Shown: piece after piece, positions 43,131 to 52,290 of the stretch | Layout: the number at the start of each line of letters is the position of its first letter | How positions within the stretch are numbered: position 1 is the first letter of the stretch | NCBI RefSeq assembly: GCF_004345855.1 | Contig: NZ_SLXN01000002.1 | Location: forward strand, 62,001-126,000 | Direction of reading: 5' to 3' | Source of the DNA: Sphingomonas sp. BK235 | GTDB lineage: Bacteria; Pseudomonadota; Alphaproteobacteria; Sphingomonadales; Sphingomonadaceae | DNA length: 64,000 nucleotides | The notes under the pieces: model-generated | What the model was told of the DNA's origin: nothing | The model's database searches: none | What the model saw: the letters and a program-made list of their open reading frames with translations, nothing else | Translations under genes and position numbers: made by a program

Positions 43131-43185
43131 CCCCGGGTTCCTGCGTCCGCAGGAGCACCCCGCTGGTTCGAACCAGGTGGATCAC
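43131..43185. repeat. Type B palindromic repeat, copy 3
   Basis: On the minus strand it reads gtgatccacctggttcg, then aaccagcggggtgctcctg, then cggacgcaggaacccggg. It shares the central hairpin and the 'cacctggt..gaacc' flank with copy 1 and the 'gaaccagcggggtgctcctg' block with copy 4. Confidence 0.75.
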
Positions 43186-43224
43186 ACGCGCGCGGTCGGT
43201 GACCTTCCCGACCTCTGCCCCTGA

Positions 43225-43260
43225 GAGAGGAGGCGCGCGCGTGGCCGCGTCGCGCCTCTC
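43225..43260 (-). terminator. Possible terminator hairpin after the GH84 gene
   Basis: gagaggcgcg on the minus strand pairs, with one bulge, with the matching gagg-aggcgcg block about 20 bases further on. There is no T-tract, so this is only a candidate. Confidence 0.3.
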
Positions 43261-43265
43261 CCGCC

Positions 43266-45212
43266 TCACCGCGCCGGCGGTGCGGCGATCAGCGTCGGCG
43301 CGTCCGCGACGAAGCGGTCGAGCACGCCGTCGGCGATCTTCACCGTCCCGTCGAAGCGGGTCGCGCCCTTGATCGTCGGCACCGCCGCCGCCTCCGCCGC
43401 GAGCCGGCGCGACGCGGCGAAATAGCCGTTCGCCGCCGGATTGCCCGCTTCGGCCGCGCCCAGCCCCGCCGCGCTGAGCTGGAGCGCGCGCCCCCAGCGC
43501 GCCATCGCGTCGAGCCACGGCGCCGACTGTGCCGCGAACCCCGGGTCCACCGCGCCCGCGCGGATCACGTCGGGAGCGGCGGCGATCGCGTCCGCCTCCG
43601 CCGCCAGCGTCGCGACCGCCTCAGCGCGCGCGGTCGCGTCGCCGTCGGCGAGTGTTGCGCGCACCCCGTCCAGCACCGCCTTGAGCCGCGGCGCCTGCTC
43701 CTGCCACGGCTGGCTGCCGAAGGTGGGGGCGAGGTGCTGGGTGTCGAAGAAGGTCAGCAGCGCCGCGGTGGCGCGCGCGTCGTCGCCCGCCAGCGCGCGC
43801 GCGGCGGCGTGCCACGTCCGCTCGGCGTCATAGTCGCGGTCGTTCCACGCGAACGCCGCCACACCGGTCACCGCGACGCGGCTCGGCGCCTCCTGGTTCA
43901 TCGGGTTGGACAGGATACCGCTGAGCTCGCCCGCCAGCCCCGCCTCGCGCCGCGCATAAGGGGCGAGCAGCAGCCGCCCGGTCGTCTGGGCATAATCGTT
44001 GACGGGATAATTGTCCCACAACAGCGTCTTGCGCCCGAACGCCTTGGTCGCCGCCTTGGCATCGGGGATCGAGATGGCGGGGGGCACGACGTCGGTACCG
44101 GTCCATTGCACGACGATGCGCGGATCGAGCCGCTCGCGCAGTGCGGCCTTGTAGGGGCTCTCCTTGGCGTCATAATATTCGGTAGGCACCATGATGAGCG
44201 GGCGCGCGTCGGGATCGCGCCGCACCAGCCCGGTCTGGACCGCATTCAGCAACTGCGCCTGCGCGGTGCCCGCCGCGGCCGCGCCCGCGGCGCCGAAGCG
44301 CGCCTCGTCGCCCGCGCAATTCCACTTCTTATACTCGATATCGTCGAGCGCGACGTAGAAGCGGTGGACGCCGAGCCCGCGCAGCGCGTCGAACTTGCGC
44401 TCCAGCGCGGCGAGATCGGCGGGGTCGGAGAAGCACACGCTCGGCCCCGGCGAGATGGCGTAGACGAAATCGACGTGCTGCGCGCGCGCCGCATCGACCA
44501 GCGTGCCCAGTTCGGTCAGCGTCGCGGCGGGATAGGGCTCACGCCAGCGGTCGCGCGCGAACGGATCGTCCTTGGGGCTGTAGACATAGGTGTTGGCCTT
44601 GACGCTGCCGAGGAAAGCGAGGTGGCGCAGCCGGTCCTGCGTCGTCCAGGGCGCGCCGTAGAAGCCCTCGATCGTGCCGCGGATCGGCATCGCGGGATGG
44701 TCGCGGATCACCAGCGCGGGCAGCGCGTCGCGGCGAAGCAACTGGCGGAAGGTCTGCGCGGCGTGGAACTGGCCCGCGGCGTCGCGCCCGGCGAGCACCA
44801 CCAGCCCGGCGTCGCGCGCCACGGTCGCGAGCGTATAGCCCTCGGGCTGGTCGTCGAGCGTCGCGCCCGCGCGCGCGAGCGCGGCGCGGACCGGTGCGGA
44901 ATCGCCGCCGCCGACGACGACGTGCGCGCGGTCGAGCGTGGCGGGCAGGCGCGCGGCGGCGCTCACCGCGATCCCGCGCTCGGCCAGCGCGCTGCGCACC
45001 AAAGCGACGGTCGCGGCATCCGCGCCCGGCGCGGCCACCAGCACCACCGCCTCACCGAGCGCGAACGACCCGTTGCCCAGCGCGATCGCCGCGGGCGCCG
45101 GGAAGATCGCGGGCAGTGTCGCGGGCGCCGGGCGGGCGGCGGCGGGCACGACGGGAAGCGCGAGCCCGACGAACAGGGCCAGGAGAGCCAGCGGGCCTCG
45201 GTGCGTCGTCAT
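43266..45212 (-). CDS. GH84 beta-N-acetylglucosaminidase
   Basis: A 648-residue secreted enzyme with a signal peptide (LALLALFVGLALPVVPAAA). The N-terminal domain (30-170) is of the type found before hexosaminidase barrels. The GH84 barrel has 'IRGTIEGFYGAPWTTQDRLR', 'FLGSVKANTYVYSPKDDPF', and the catalytic Asp pair 290-291 in 'YVALDDIEYKKW'. It also has 'LWDNYPVNDY'. Family enzymes remove terminal beta-GlcNAc by substrate-assisted catalysis. A C-terminal helical domain completes it. The ribosome site GGAGG is five bases before ATG 45212. No other glycan genes adjoin it. Confidence 0.93.
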   Translation of the reverse strand: MTTHRGPLALLALFVGLALPVVPAAARPAPATLPAIFPAPAAIALGNGSFALGEAVVLVAAPGADAATVALVRSALAERGIAVSAAARLPATLDRAHVVVGGGDSAPVRAALARAGATLDDQPEGYTLATVARDAGLVVLAGRDAAGQFHAAQTFRQLLRRDALPALVIRDHPAMPIRGTIEGFYGAPWTTQDRLRHLAFLGSVKANTYVYSPKDDPFARDRWREPYPAATLTELGTLVDAARAQHVDFVYAISPGPSVCFSDPADLAALERKFDALRGLGVHRFYVALDDIEYKKWNCAGDEARFGAAGAAAAGTAQAQLLNAVQTGLVRRDPDARPLIMVPTEYYDAKESPYKAALRERLDPRIVVQWTGTDVVPPAISIPDAKAATKAFGRKTLLWDNYPVNDYAQTTGRLLLAPYARREAGLAGELSGILSNPMNQEAPSRVAVTGVAAFAWNDRDYDAERTWHAAARALAGDDARATAALLTFFDTQHLAPTFGSQPWQEQAPRLKAVLDGVRATLADGDATARAEAVATLAAEADAIAAAPDVIRAGAVDPGFAAQSAPWLDAMARWGRALQLSAAGLGAAEAGNPAANGYFAASRRLAAEAAAVPTIKGATRFDGTVKIADGVLDRFVADAPTLIAAPPAR

Positions 45213-45328
45213 GCGTCCTCCGGTATCAGAATGGTATTATCGACGCAGGGGTAGGGCCACGTGCCCTGCCCCGCAACCCCGCGGTCGGGCGCGCGTGGCG
45301 CCGGCAATGCCCGACAGGTCCAATCGCA

Positions 45329-45757
45329 TCATCCGGGGTGGAGCCACTTGCTCATCAGCACGCGCGGCATGTCGGCATAGCCCAGCCGCTCGTAGAAGCC
45401 GGCCACCGCCCGATTGTCCTCGCGCACCATCAGATGCACCTTGGGCACGCCGCGCGCGGCGAGCCAGCGCTCCGCCGCCGCGACCAGATCGCGCCCCAGT
45501 CCCGCGCGGCGGCGCGTGGGCGCGACCGCGAGATAATAGAGCCAGCCGCGATGGCCGTCGTGGCCGACCATCACGCTGCCCACCACCGTCGCGCCCGCCG
45601 TCGCGAGCACCACGGTCGACGAGGGGCCGGCGAGCGCGAAGGCGAAATCGGCCGCCGGATCGTTGTGCGATGCCACCAGCGCGGCGTCGTGCCACAGCGC
45701 GATCGTCGCGGCGGCATCGTCCGGCGTGGCGGGGCGGAGCTCGATCGGGCGGTCCAT
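45329..45757 (-). CDS. GNAT-family acetyltransferase
   Basis: 142 residues: 'IELRPATPDDAAATIALWHD', the acetyl-CoA loop 'LAVAPTRRRAGLGRDLV' and the closing 'VAGFYERLGYADMPRVLMSK'. It resembles the YpeA-type small acetyltransferases; the substrate cannot be deduced. ATG 45757 is used; GTG 45763 with AGGA five bases upstream is an equally good alternative adding two residues. Confidence 0.9.
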   Translation of the reverse strand: MDRPIELRPATPDDAAATIALWHDAALVASHNDPAADFAFALAGPSSTVVLATAGATVVGSVMVGHDGHRGWLYYLAVAPTRRRAGLGRDLVAAAERWLAARGVPKVHLMVREDNRAVAGFYERLGYADMPRVLMSKWLHPG

Positions 45758-45920
45758 GCTCACTCTCTTCCTGATATGACGGCGATCCGTCGGTGATCCT
45801 GCCCGGTGGCGGGGCGAAGCGACAGGGCGCGGCCGGGTCGCTCGTTTTGCCGCTGCGGGGAATGGCGGGCGTGGCCCGGCCGCGTTGACGGCGCGGCGGC
45901 GGCGCGCCACAGCGCGGCGC

Positions 45921-46625
45921 ATGACGCCGCGCCTGTTCAAGCCGCTCCTGTCCGGCGCCCAGCTGTCCGACCGGCTCGTCGCCTGCCTCGGCGCGGCGCT
46001 GGGGATCGCCGCGACGCTGCTCGTCGCCGCGCTGCTGCCGCTCGCGCGCGCCGATCTGCCGCTGATCGTCGCTCCCGTGGGTGCCTCCGCGGTGCTGGTC
46101 TTCTCGGTGCCGGCCAGCCCGCTGGCGCAGCCCTGGCCGGTGATCGGGGGCAATCTAGTCTCGGCGCTGGTCGGCGTGGCGGTGTACCGGCTCGTTCCCG
46201 GCGCGGCGGCGGCGGCGGGGATCGCGGTGGGGCTCGCCATCCTCGTCATGTCGCTGCTGCGCTGCCTCCACCCGCCGGGCGGCGCCGCCGCGCTGACCGC
46301 GGTGATCGGCGGACCCGCGGTCCATGCCGCTGGCTTCGGCTTCGCGCTGGTGCCCGTCGCGCTCAACTCGATCGCGCTGGTGGCGCTGGGGCTGCTGATC
46401 CATCGGCTCACCGGTCGCTCCTATCCGCACCGCCCCGCCGCACCGGTGGAGGCGGGGCTCCACGCCGCCGACATCGACGCGGCGCTGGCCGAGCTGCACG
46501 AGACCTTCGATATCGCGCCCGAGGATCTGGACGCGCTGCTGACCCGCGCCGAGTGGCATGCGCGGCAGCGTCGCGCCGCGCCCCCCTCGACAGCGCGCGC
46601 GCGGCGCGGCACCCCGGGGGCATGA
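45921..46625 (+). CDS. HPP-family integral membrane protein
   Basis: 234 residues with four or five membrane helices. The family motif is 'LRCLHPPGGAAALTAVIGG'; the preceding helices read 'GAALGIAATLLVAALLPL' and 'LIVAPVGASAVLVFSVPASP'. The C-terminus (190-225) is soluble and helical, 'HAADIDAALAELHETFDI'. Some HPP proteins transport nitrite in chloroplasts and cyanobacteria; the bacterial role is otherwise unknown. The stop overlaps the next ATG (ATGA). Confidence 0.9.
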   Translation: MTPRLFKPLLSGAQLSDRLVACLGAALGIAATLLVAALLPLARADLPLIVAPVGASAVLVFSVPASPLAQPWPVIGGNLVSALVGVAVYRLVPGAAAAAGIAVGLAILVMSLLRCLHPPGGAAALTAVIGGPAVHAAGFGFALVPVALNSIALVALGLLIHRLTGRSYPHRPAAPVEAGLHAADIDAALAELHETFDIAPEDLDALLTRAEWHARQRRAAPPSTARARRGTPGA

Positions 46626-47431
46626 CGGACGAGGCAGCGATTCGGGTCGGCATCGGCGGCTGGACCTATGAGCCATGGCGCGGCACCTTCTATCCGGAGC
46701 GATGGCCCGCCAAGCGCGAGCTGGAATATGCCAGCCGTCGCGTCACCGCGATCGAGGTCAACGGCACCTTCTATTCCTCGTTCAAGCCCGCCACCTTCGC
46801 GGGCTGGCGCGCCACCGCGCCGGCGGGCTTCGTCTTCGCGCTCAAGGCGTCGCGTTATTGCGTCACGCGCAAGGTGCTGGCGGAGGCGGGCGAGTCGGTG
46901 GCGCGCTTCGTCGGCCAGGGGATCACCGAACTGGGCGACGCGCTCGGCCCGATCCTGTGGCAGATGCCCGCGACGCGCCGCTACGATCCCGACGACATGG
47001 CCGCCTTTCTCGCGCTGCTGCCCGCGCGCCACGACGGCGTCGCGCTGCGCCACGCGATCCAGGTGCGCCACGAGAGCTTCGCCGACGCCGGCTTCGTCGC
47101 GCTGTGCCGCGGCGCGGGCGTCGCCATCGTCCACGGCGATTCGGCGGATTATCCCGCGCTGGCCGATATTTCCGGCGACTTCGTCTACGCGCGGCTCGAG
47201 GACGCGCGCGAGGACGAGCCCGCCGGCTATCCCGCCGCGGCACTCGACCGCTGGGCGGCGGTGGCGCGCGACTGGGCGGCGGGGCGCTCACCCGAGGGAC
47301 TGCCCTATGTCGCCGCGCCCGCACCGGTCCGCCCGCGCGACACGTTCGTGTTCATGATCAACGGCGCCAAGGTGCGCGCGCCGCACGCCGCGATGGCGCT
47401 GCTCGATCGGCTGGGGCTCATCCCCGGCTGA
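46622..47431 (+). CDS. DUF72 family protein
   Basis: 269 residues with the DUF72 barrel signature 'VGIGGWTYEPWRGTFYPERW', 'ASRRVTAIEVNGTFYSSFKP', 'FVFALKASRYCVTRKVL', 'ILWQMPATRRYD' and 'HAIQVRHESF'. Function unknown despite wide distribution. Translationally coupled to the HPP gene by a four-base overlap. The 214-base gap to crtZ holds nothing recognised. Confidence 0.92.
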   Translation: MTDEAAIRVGIGGWTYEPWRGTFYPERWPAKRELEYASRRVTAIEVNGTFYSSFKPATFAGWRATAPAGFVFALKASRYCVTRKVLAEAGESVARFVGQGITELGDALGPILWQMPATRRYDPDDMAAFLALLPARHDGVALRHAIQVRHESFADAGFVALCRGAGVAIVHGDSADYPALADISGDFVYARLEDAREDEPAGYPAAALDRWAAVARDWAAGRSPEGLPYVAAPAPVRPRDTFVFMINGAKVRAPHAAMALLDRLGLIPG

Positions 47432-47645
47432 GCGCGCGACTGTTGGCGCGCGGATCACCTCTAGCCTGGCCGGCCCCGCGGTCGCCGGGTCGACGGCGCC
47501 GTCCGAGCGTCGCGCGGCGGACGCGGAAGGCCAGGATCACAGAAGCGACCGCCTGCCGCTCTGGTCCGCCGCGTGCGCGGGAGCGGGGTCGGCTCGGACG
47601 AATCAGCCTCCAGCGCGGCGGGCTAAGCGCAGGACAGCGTCGTGC

Positions 47646-48170
47646 TCACTCCACCGCGCCGAGCGAGCGGCGCACCCCCGCGCGGTTGCGACGCTTGAGC
47701 TCGGCCTTGAGCGCCTCGGGCCGGGGCGCGACGAGGAAGCCGAAGCTCACCGTCCCATGCTTGGTCTCGACCACGTGGTGGAGCCGGTGCGCCTGGATGA
47801 TCCGCTTCATATAGGCCGATTTGGGCAGGTAGCGCGTCGGCAGCCGCTTGTGCACGATCACGTCGTGGAAGCCGAAATAGATCGCGCCATAGGCCGCGAT
47901 CCCCGCGCCGATCCAGGTGAAGCCCGGCCACCAGCCGAGCTGCACCCCGCCGAGGATCATCACGAACGACGGCACCGCGAAGATCACCGCGTAGAGATCG
48001 TTGAGCTCCCAATTGCCGGCGCGCGCGCGATGGTGGCTGGCGTGGAGGAACCAGCCCGGCCCGTGCATCACCCAGCGGTGCATGACATAGGCGAAGCCCT
48101 CCATCAGCGCGACGGTGACGAGGAACAGGAGAAGGGCGGCCCACCAGGACATAAGCGACGATATAGCCAT
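47646..48170 (-). CDS. crtZ: Beta-carotene hydroxylase
   Basis: A 174-residue membrane di-iron hydroxylase. The His clusters of the fatty-acid-hydroxylase/CrtZ family are all present: 'HRWVMHG' (31-37), 'HASHH' (43-47), 'HDVIVHKR', and '[12 protein letters not shown]'. Three to four membrane helices surround them. It adds 3-hydroxyl groups to beta-ionone rings, leading to zeaxanthin-type carotenoids common in yellow sphingomonads. The start may be ATG 48170 or the internal ATG 48152 (MSWWAALL); neither has a strong ribosome site. It is divergent from lysK with only 32 bases between. Confidence 0.92.
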   Translation of the reverse strand: MAISSLMSWWAALLLFLVTVALMEGFAYVMHRWVMHGPGWFLHASHHRARAGNWELNDLYAVIFAVPSFVMILGGVQLGWWPGFTWIGAGIAAYGAIYFGFHDVIVHKRLPTRYLPKSAYMKRIIQAHRLHHVVETKHGTVSFGFLVAPRPEALKAELKRRNRAGVRRSLGAVE

Positions 48171-48202
48171 GGCGCGCGCGTCTCGCTACGTCGCAGCGCA
48201 CC

Positions 48203-49810
48203 ATGACCGACGATCTTCGCCCCGACGCGCTCGCGTCCGCCGCCCTCGAATCCAAGGCCTGGCCGTATGAGGAGGCGCGCAAGCTGCTCAAGCGCTGGCC
48301 CGACGGCAAGCCCGGCGGCGACGCGATCCTGTTCGAGACCGGCTACGGCCCCTCCGGGCTGCCGCATATCGGCACGTTCAACGAGGTGCTGCGCACGACC
48401 ATGGTGCGCAACGCCTTCCACGCTTTGTCCGACCAGAAGACGCGGCTGATCGCGTTCAGCGACGACATGGACGGGCTGCGCAAGGTGCCCGACAACGTGC
48501 CCAATAGCGCGATGCTGGCCGAGCATCTCGGCAAGCCGCTGACGCGCATCCCCGACCCGTTCGGCAAGTTCGACAGCTTCGCCGCGCACAACAACGCCAT
48601 GCTGCGGCAGTTCCTCGACCGGTTCGGGTTCGAGTACGAGTTCGTCTCCTCGACCGACTATTACACCGGCGGGCGCTTCGACGCGGCGCTCAAGGGCGTG
48701 CTGCGCCACTATCAGGGCATCATGGACGTGATGCTGCCGACGCTCCGCGCCGAGCGCCGCGCCACCTACTCGCCGGTGCTGCCGGTCAGCCCGACCACCG
48801 GCGTGGTGCTGCAGGTGCCGGTCGAGGTGGTCGACGCCGCGGCGGGGACGATCGCCTTCACCGACGCGAGCGGCGAGCGGATCGTCCAGTCGGTGCTGGG
48901 CGGGAAGGCCAAGCTGCAGTGGAAGGTCGACTGGGCGATGCGCTGGGTCGCGCTGGGCGTCGACTACGAGATGGCGGGCAAGGACCTGATCGACTCGGTG
49001 GTGCAATCGTCCAAGATCGCGCGCGTGCTCGGCGGCCGCCCGCCCGAGGGCTTCAACTACGAGATGTTCCTCGACGAGAAGGGCGAGAAGATCTCCAAGT
49101 CGAAGGGCAACGGGCTCAGCCTCGACCAGTGGCTCACCTACGGGCCGGAGGAGAGCCTCGCCTTCTTCGCCTATCGCGAGCCCAAGAAGGCCAAGGCGCT
49201 GCACTTCGGCGTGATCCCGCGCGCGGTCGACGATTACTGGCAGTTCCGCGGCAATTACCCGACGCAGCCGATCGCGCAGCGGCTCGGCAATCCGGTCCAC
49301 CATATCCACGACGGCAAGGTGCCGGAGGAGACGCTGCCGATCACCTTCGGGCTGCTGCTCAACCTCGTCGGCGTGATGGGGGGCGACGCCACGCGCGAGC
49401 AGGTGTGGGGCTATCTCGCCAATTACGTGCCCGACGCCTCGCCCGCGACCTATCCCGCGCTCGACCGGCTGATCGGCCATGCTTTGGCCTATGCGCGCGA
49501 CTTCGTGGCCCCGACGCTCCACCGCCGCGCGCCGGTCGGGGTCGAGGTGCCCGCGCTCCAGCGGCTCGACGCCGAGCTCGCCGCGCTGCCCGAAGGGGCG
49601 AGCGCCGAGGACATTCAGAACATCGTCTACGAGATCGGCAAGGCCTCGTTCGGTGAGGCGGGCGGCTTCGCCGAGCTGCGCGACTGGTTCAAGGCGCTGT
49701 ACGAGACGCTGCTCGGCACCAGCCAGGGGCCGCGCATGGGCAGCTTCATCGCGCTGTACGGCGTGGAGAACAGCCGCCGCCTGATCGCCGAGGCACTGGC
49801 GCAGGCCTAG
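48203..49810 (+). CDS. lysK: Lysine--tRNA ligase, class I
   Basis: A 535-residue class I (archaeal-type) LysRS, the form found in most alphaproteobacteria. The Rossmann signature is '[17 protein letters not shown]' (HIGH motif as HIGT) and the second motif '[17 protein letters not shown]' (KMSKS as KISKSKG). It also has 'CEW-free' insertion features such as '[20 protein letters not shown]'. The C-terminal helical cage domain is complete. ATG 48203 overlaps no gene. Confidence 0.97.
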   Translation: MTDDLRPDALASAALESKAWPYEEARKLLKRWPDGKPGGDAILFETGYGPSGLPHIGTFNEVLRTTMVRNAFHALSDQKTRLIAFSDDMDGLRKVPDNVPNSAMLAEHLGKPLTRIPDPFGKFDSFAAHNNAMLRQFLDRFGFEYEFVSSTDYYTGGRFDAALKGVLRHYQGIMDVMLPTLRAERRATYSPVLPVSPTTGVVLQVPVEVVDAAAGTIAFTDASGERIVQSVLGGKAKLQWKVDWAMRWVALGVDYEMAGKDLIDSVVQSSKIARVLGGRPPEGFNYEMFLDEKGEKISKSKGNGLSLDQWLTYGPEESLAFFAYREPKKAKALHFGVIPRAVDDYWQFRGNYPTQPIAQRLGNPVHHIHDGKVPEETLPITFGLLLNLVGVMGGDATREQVWGYLANYVPDASPATYPALDRLIGHALAYARDFVAPTLHRRAPVGVEVPALQRLDAELAALPEGASAEDIQNIVYEIGKASFGEAGGFAELRDWFKALYETLLGTSQGPRMGSFIALYGVENSRRLIAEALAQA

Positions 49811-49830
49811 GCGCCAGCGCCCCCGCCCCG

Positions 49831-51597
49831 CTATCGCGCGCGGCGGAGGACCCAGGCGATCGTCGCGCCGCCGGCGGGGGCGAGCGAGTCGATCACGATC
49901 TGCTTGGTCGGCACGAGCCGGCCGCTCGGATCGGTCCACACGCTGTCCTCCACGGTCAGCCGGTCGGCGCGCGCGCGCAGCTGCCAGAAGACGCCGCGCG
50001 GGGTGCGCAGCATCGCCGCCTGCGCGTCCGCGGTGGCGACCGCGTCGACCCCCGGCCCGAGATGGAAGCGCAGCGCCAGCGGTGTCATCGCCCCCTCCAC
50101 GCGGCGCCCCCAGCGCGGCGGCTGCGGCGCGGGCAGCACCGCATCCTCGCCGCGCAGCTCGCGCCCGTCGCTGGTGAGCAGCAAGGTGCGCTGGTGGACG
50201 AAGCCGAAACGGCGCGCATAGCCGTCGTGACGCGCCTCGATCCGGCTGCCCGCCTCCGATTCCTGTCGCGCCAGCTCCACCGCGGTGACGCCGCGCCCGA
50301 GCGTGCCATCGGGGTTGAGCGCGGTGGAGTTGGTGTCCGCCATCACCAGCGTCGAATGCGCCGCGGTGGTGCGGAGCGCCTGCGCCATCGCGTCGTTGCC
50401 GCGCGCGCGCGCCTGGCCCGCGCCGCCGCAGCCGACCAGCAGCCGCTCGTCCCCGTCCGACAGCTCGATCGCGAGCGTCGAGGCGCAACCGCCGTCCGCC
50501 ACCGTCGCCGCGGGGGGCGGCGCGGCATCGACCAGCAGCACGGTCGCGCCAGCGCACAGCCGCTGATAGCCCCAGTTGCGCGACTGGCGCAGCGGGCGAC
50601 CGAAGGCGCCGCTCGCCTGCAACGCGTCGTTGACGCGCGTCGCGTCGAGCGGCAGCCCGCCCTGCCAGCTCGCCAGCCCGCCGTCGCCCAGCGCGCAGCC
50701 GAGCAGCGCGGGGGTCATCTGCGCCAGCGCCCCGGATGCGAAGGCGGGGAGCGGCTCGCGCCGCGCGTCATAGGCCGCGCGGACGAGCCCGATCGCCTCC
50801 ATCACCGCGAGCAGTTGCGCGGGCGAGCGGCTGACCACCCCGCCATCGTCGAACAGCGCGGTACCGAGCGCGCGCGCCAGCCCCTCCTCCGCCACCGCGC
50901 GGCGCGTCTCGCCGCCGGGCAGCAGCAGCCCCGCCGCCGTCACCGCGCCCCAGGCGAGCACGCGCGGCGCGCCCGCGGGCGCCTTGTCCGCGGCGCGATC
51001 GAGGTAGCGCGCGCCGCGCGCCACCGCGGTGAGCACGCGCGAGCGCGCCACCATGTTGCTCGACGACAGCAGCAGCGGCGCGTGGAACAGCAGCATCAGC
51101 AGCCGCCGCGCCGCCAGTTCGGGGCGCCACGCCGGCTCGGTCGGGCGGTCGCCGTGCGCCATCAGCCAGCGCTGTGCCAGCGTCTCCGCCGCCGCCGCGG
51201 CGCGCTCGCGCTCGCCCGTCGCGGCGAGGTCGCGCAGCCAGGCGAAACCGTGGAGATAGTCGAGGAAGCCCGCGCGCGCCGGGGCGAGCGGATCGAGCTC
51301 GGCGATCGCGCGCTGCTCCCCCGCCGCGAACAGCCAGCCCTCGAGCAGCGCCTCGCCCGCCAGCTCGTCGCCCGGGAAGGGATCGGCGGGCACCGCGAGC
51401 AATTTGGGCGGGTGCTGCCCGTCGAGCCGGCGGTCGTGGAGCGGGGTGCGCCACGTCAGCCGCTCGAACCAGCGCGCCACCTGATGCGCCAGCGGCGCGC
51501 CGGCACCCGGGGCAGCGCGGACCAGCCGCTTGCCCGGATCGATCTCGTCCTGCGCCTCGTGACCGTTGGTCGCCGGCCCGCGTCCGTCACCGCTCAT
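49831..51597 (-). CDS. Heparinase II/III-like protein
   Basis: 588 residues: an N-terminal alpha/alpha toroid (about 50-330; 'LHGFAWLRDLAATGERERAA', 'RPELAARRLLMLLFHAP') and the C-terminal heparinase II/III beta-sandwich ('STLVMADTNSTALNPDG', 'RIEARHDGYARRFGFVHQR', 'LRGEDAVLP', 'FHLGPGVDAVATADAQAAML'). No signal peptide is seen. Its place four bases after rpe, behind rsmB, is a conserved alphaproteobacterial cluster, so a housekeeping envelope role is more likely than glycosaminoglycan degradation. ATG 51597 begins MSGDGRGP. Confidence 0.88.
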   Translation of the reverse strand: MSGDGRGPATNGHEAQDEIDPGKRLVRAAPGAGAPLAHQVARWFERLTWRTPLHDRRLDGQHPPKLLAVPADPFPGDELAGEALLEGWLFAAGEQRAIAELDPLAPARAGFLDYLHGFAWLRDLAATGERERAAAAAETLAQRWLMAHGDRPTEPAWRPELAARRLLMLLFHAPLLLSSSNMVARSRVLTAVARGARYLDRAADKAPAGAPRVLAWGAVTAAGLLLPGGETRRAVAEEGLARALGTALFDDGGVVSRSPAQLLAVMEAIGLVRAAYDARREPLPAFASGALAQMTPALLGCALGDGGLASWQGGLPLDATRVNDALQASGAFGRPLRQSRNWGYQRLCAGATVLLVDAAPPPAATVADGGCASTLAIELSDGDERLLVGCGGAGQARARGNDAMAQALRTTAAHSTLVMADTNSTALNPDGTLGRGVTAVELARQESEAGSRIEARHDGYARRFGFVHQRTLLLTSDGRELRGEDAVLPAPQPPRWGRRVEGAMTPLALRFHLGPGVDAVATADAQAAMLRTPRGVFWQLRARADRLTVEDSVWTDPSGRLVPTKQIVIDSLAPAGGATIAWVLRRAR

Positions 51598-51601
51598 CCG
51601 C

Positions 51602-52264
51602 TCAGTCGCCCCGCAGCGCGCGGATGTTGTCGGCGTAGCAGGTCGGCCCGCCGCGGAAGGTGGCGGTGCCCGCGACCAGCGCGTCCGCGCCCGCCTCGAC
51701 CGCACGCCGCGCGGTGTCGCGGTCGATCCCGCCGTCCACCTCCAGGTCGATCGCGCGCCCGGTGGCGTCGATCATCTTGCGGATCGCGGTGATCTTGCGC
51801 AGCTGGCTGTCGATGAAATGCTGCCCGCCGAATCCGGGATTGACGCTCATCACCAGCACCAGATCGACCGTGTCGATCAGATAATCGAGCATCTTGGCCG
51901 GCGTCCCGGGGTTGAGCACGACGCCGGCGCGCTTGCCCAGCGACTTGACGTGCTGGATCGTGCGATGGACGTGCGGCCCCGCCTCGGGATGGACCGTGAT
52001 CGTGTCCGCGCCCGCCTCGGCGAAGGCGTCGAGATAGGCGTCGACCGGCGAGATCATCAGATGGACGTCGAACGGCTTGGCGGTGTGCGGGCGCAGCGCC
52101 TTCACCACCGCCGGCCCCATCGAGATGTTGGGGACGAAATGGCCGTCCATCACGTCGATGTGGATCCAGTCGGCGCCCGCCGCGTCGATCGCGCGCACCT
52201 CCTCGCCCAGCCGCGCGAAGTCGGCGGAGAGGATCGAGGGGGCGATGCGCACGGGTCTGGTCAT
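51602..52264 (-). CDS. rpe: Ribulose-phosphate 3-epimerase
   Basis: A 220-residue TIM barrel. Signatures are '[16 protein letters not shown]', '[19 protein letters not shown]' (metal His and catalytic Asp), 'FDVHLMI', '[13 protein letters not shown]', 'LEVDGGID' and 'LVAGTATF'. Interconverts ribulose-5-phosphate and xylulose-5-phosphate. Middle gene of rsmB-rpe-heparinase. ATG 52264. Confidence 0.98.
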   Translation of the reverse strand: MTRPVRIAPSILSADFARLGEEVRAIDAAGADWIHIDVMDGHFVPNISMGPAVVKALRPHTAKPFDVHLMISPVDAYLDAFAEAGADTITVHPEAGPHVHRTIQHVKSLGKRAGVVLNPGTPAKMLDYLIDTVDLVLVMSVNPGFGGQHFIDSQLRKITAIRKMIDATGRAIDLEVDGGIDRDTARRAVEAGADALVAGTATFRGGPTCYADNIRALRGD

Positions 52265-52290
52265 GCGCGCGGGGTTAGCGCGATGCGGCC

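Noticed and set aside
43131-43185. Type B repeat as terminal inverted repeat of an insertion sequence
   Set aside because: No transposase frame lies between any two copies and no target-site duplication was seen.
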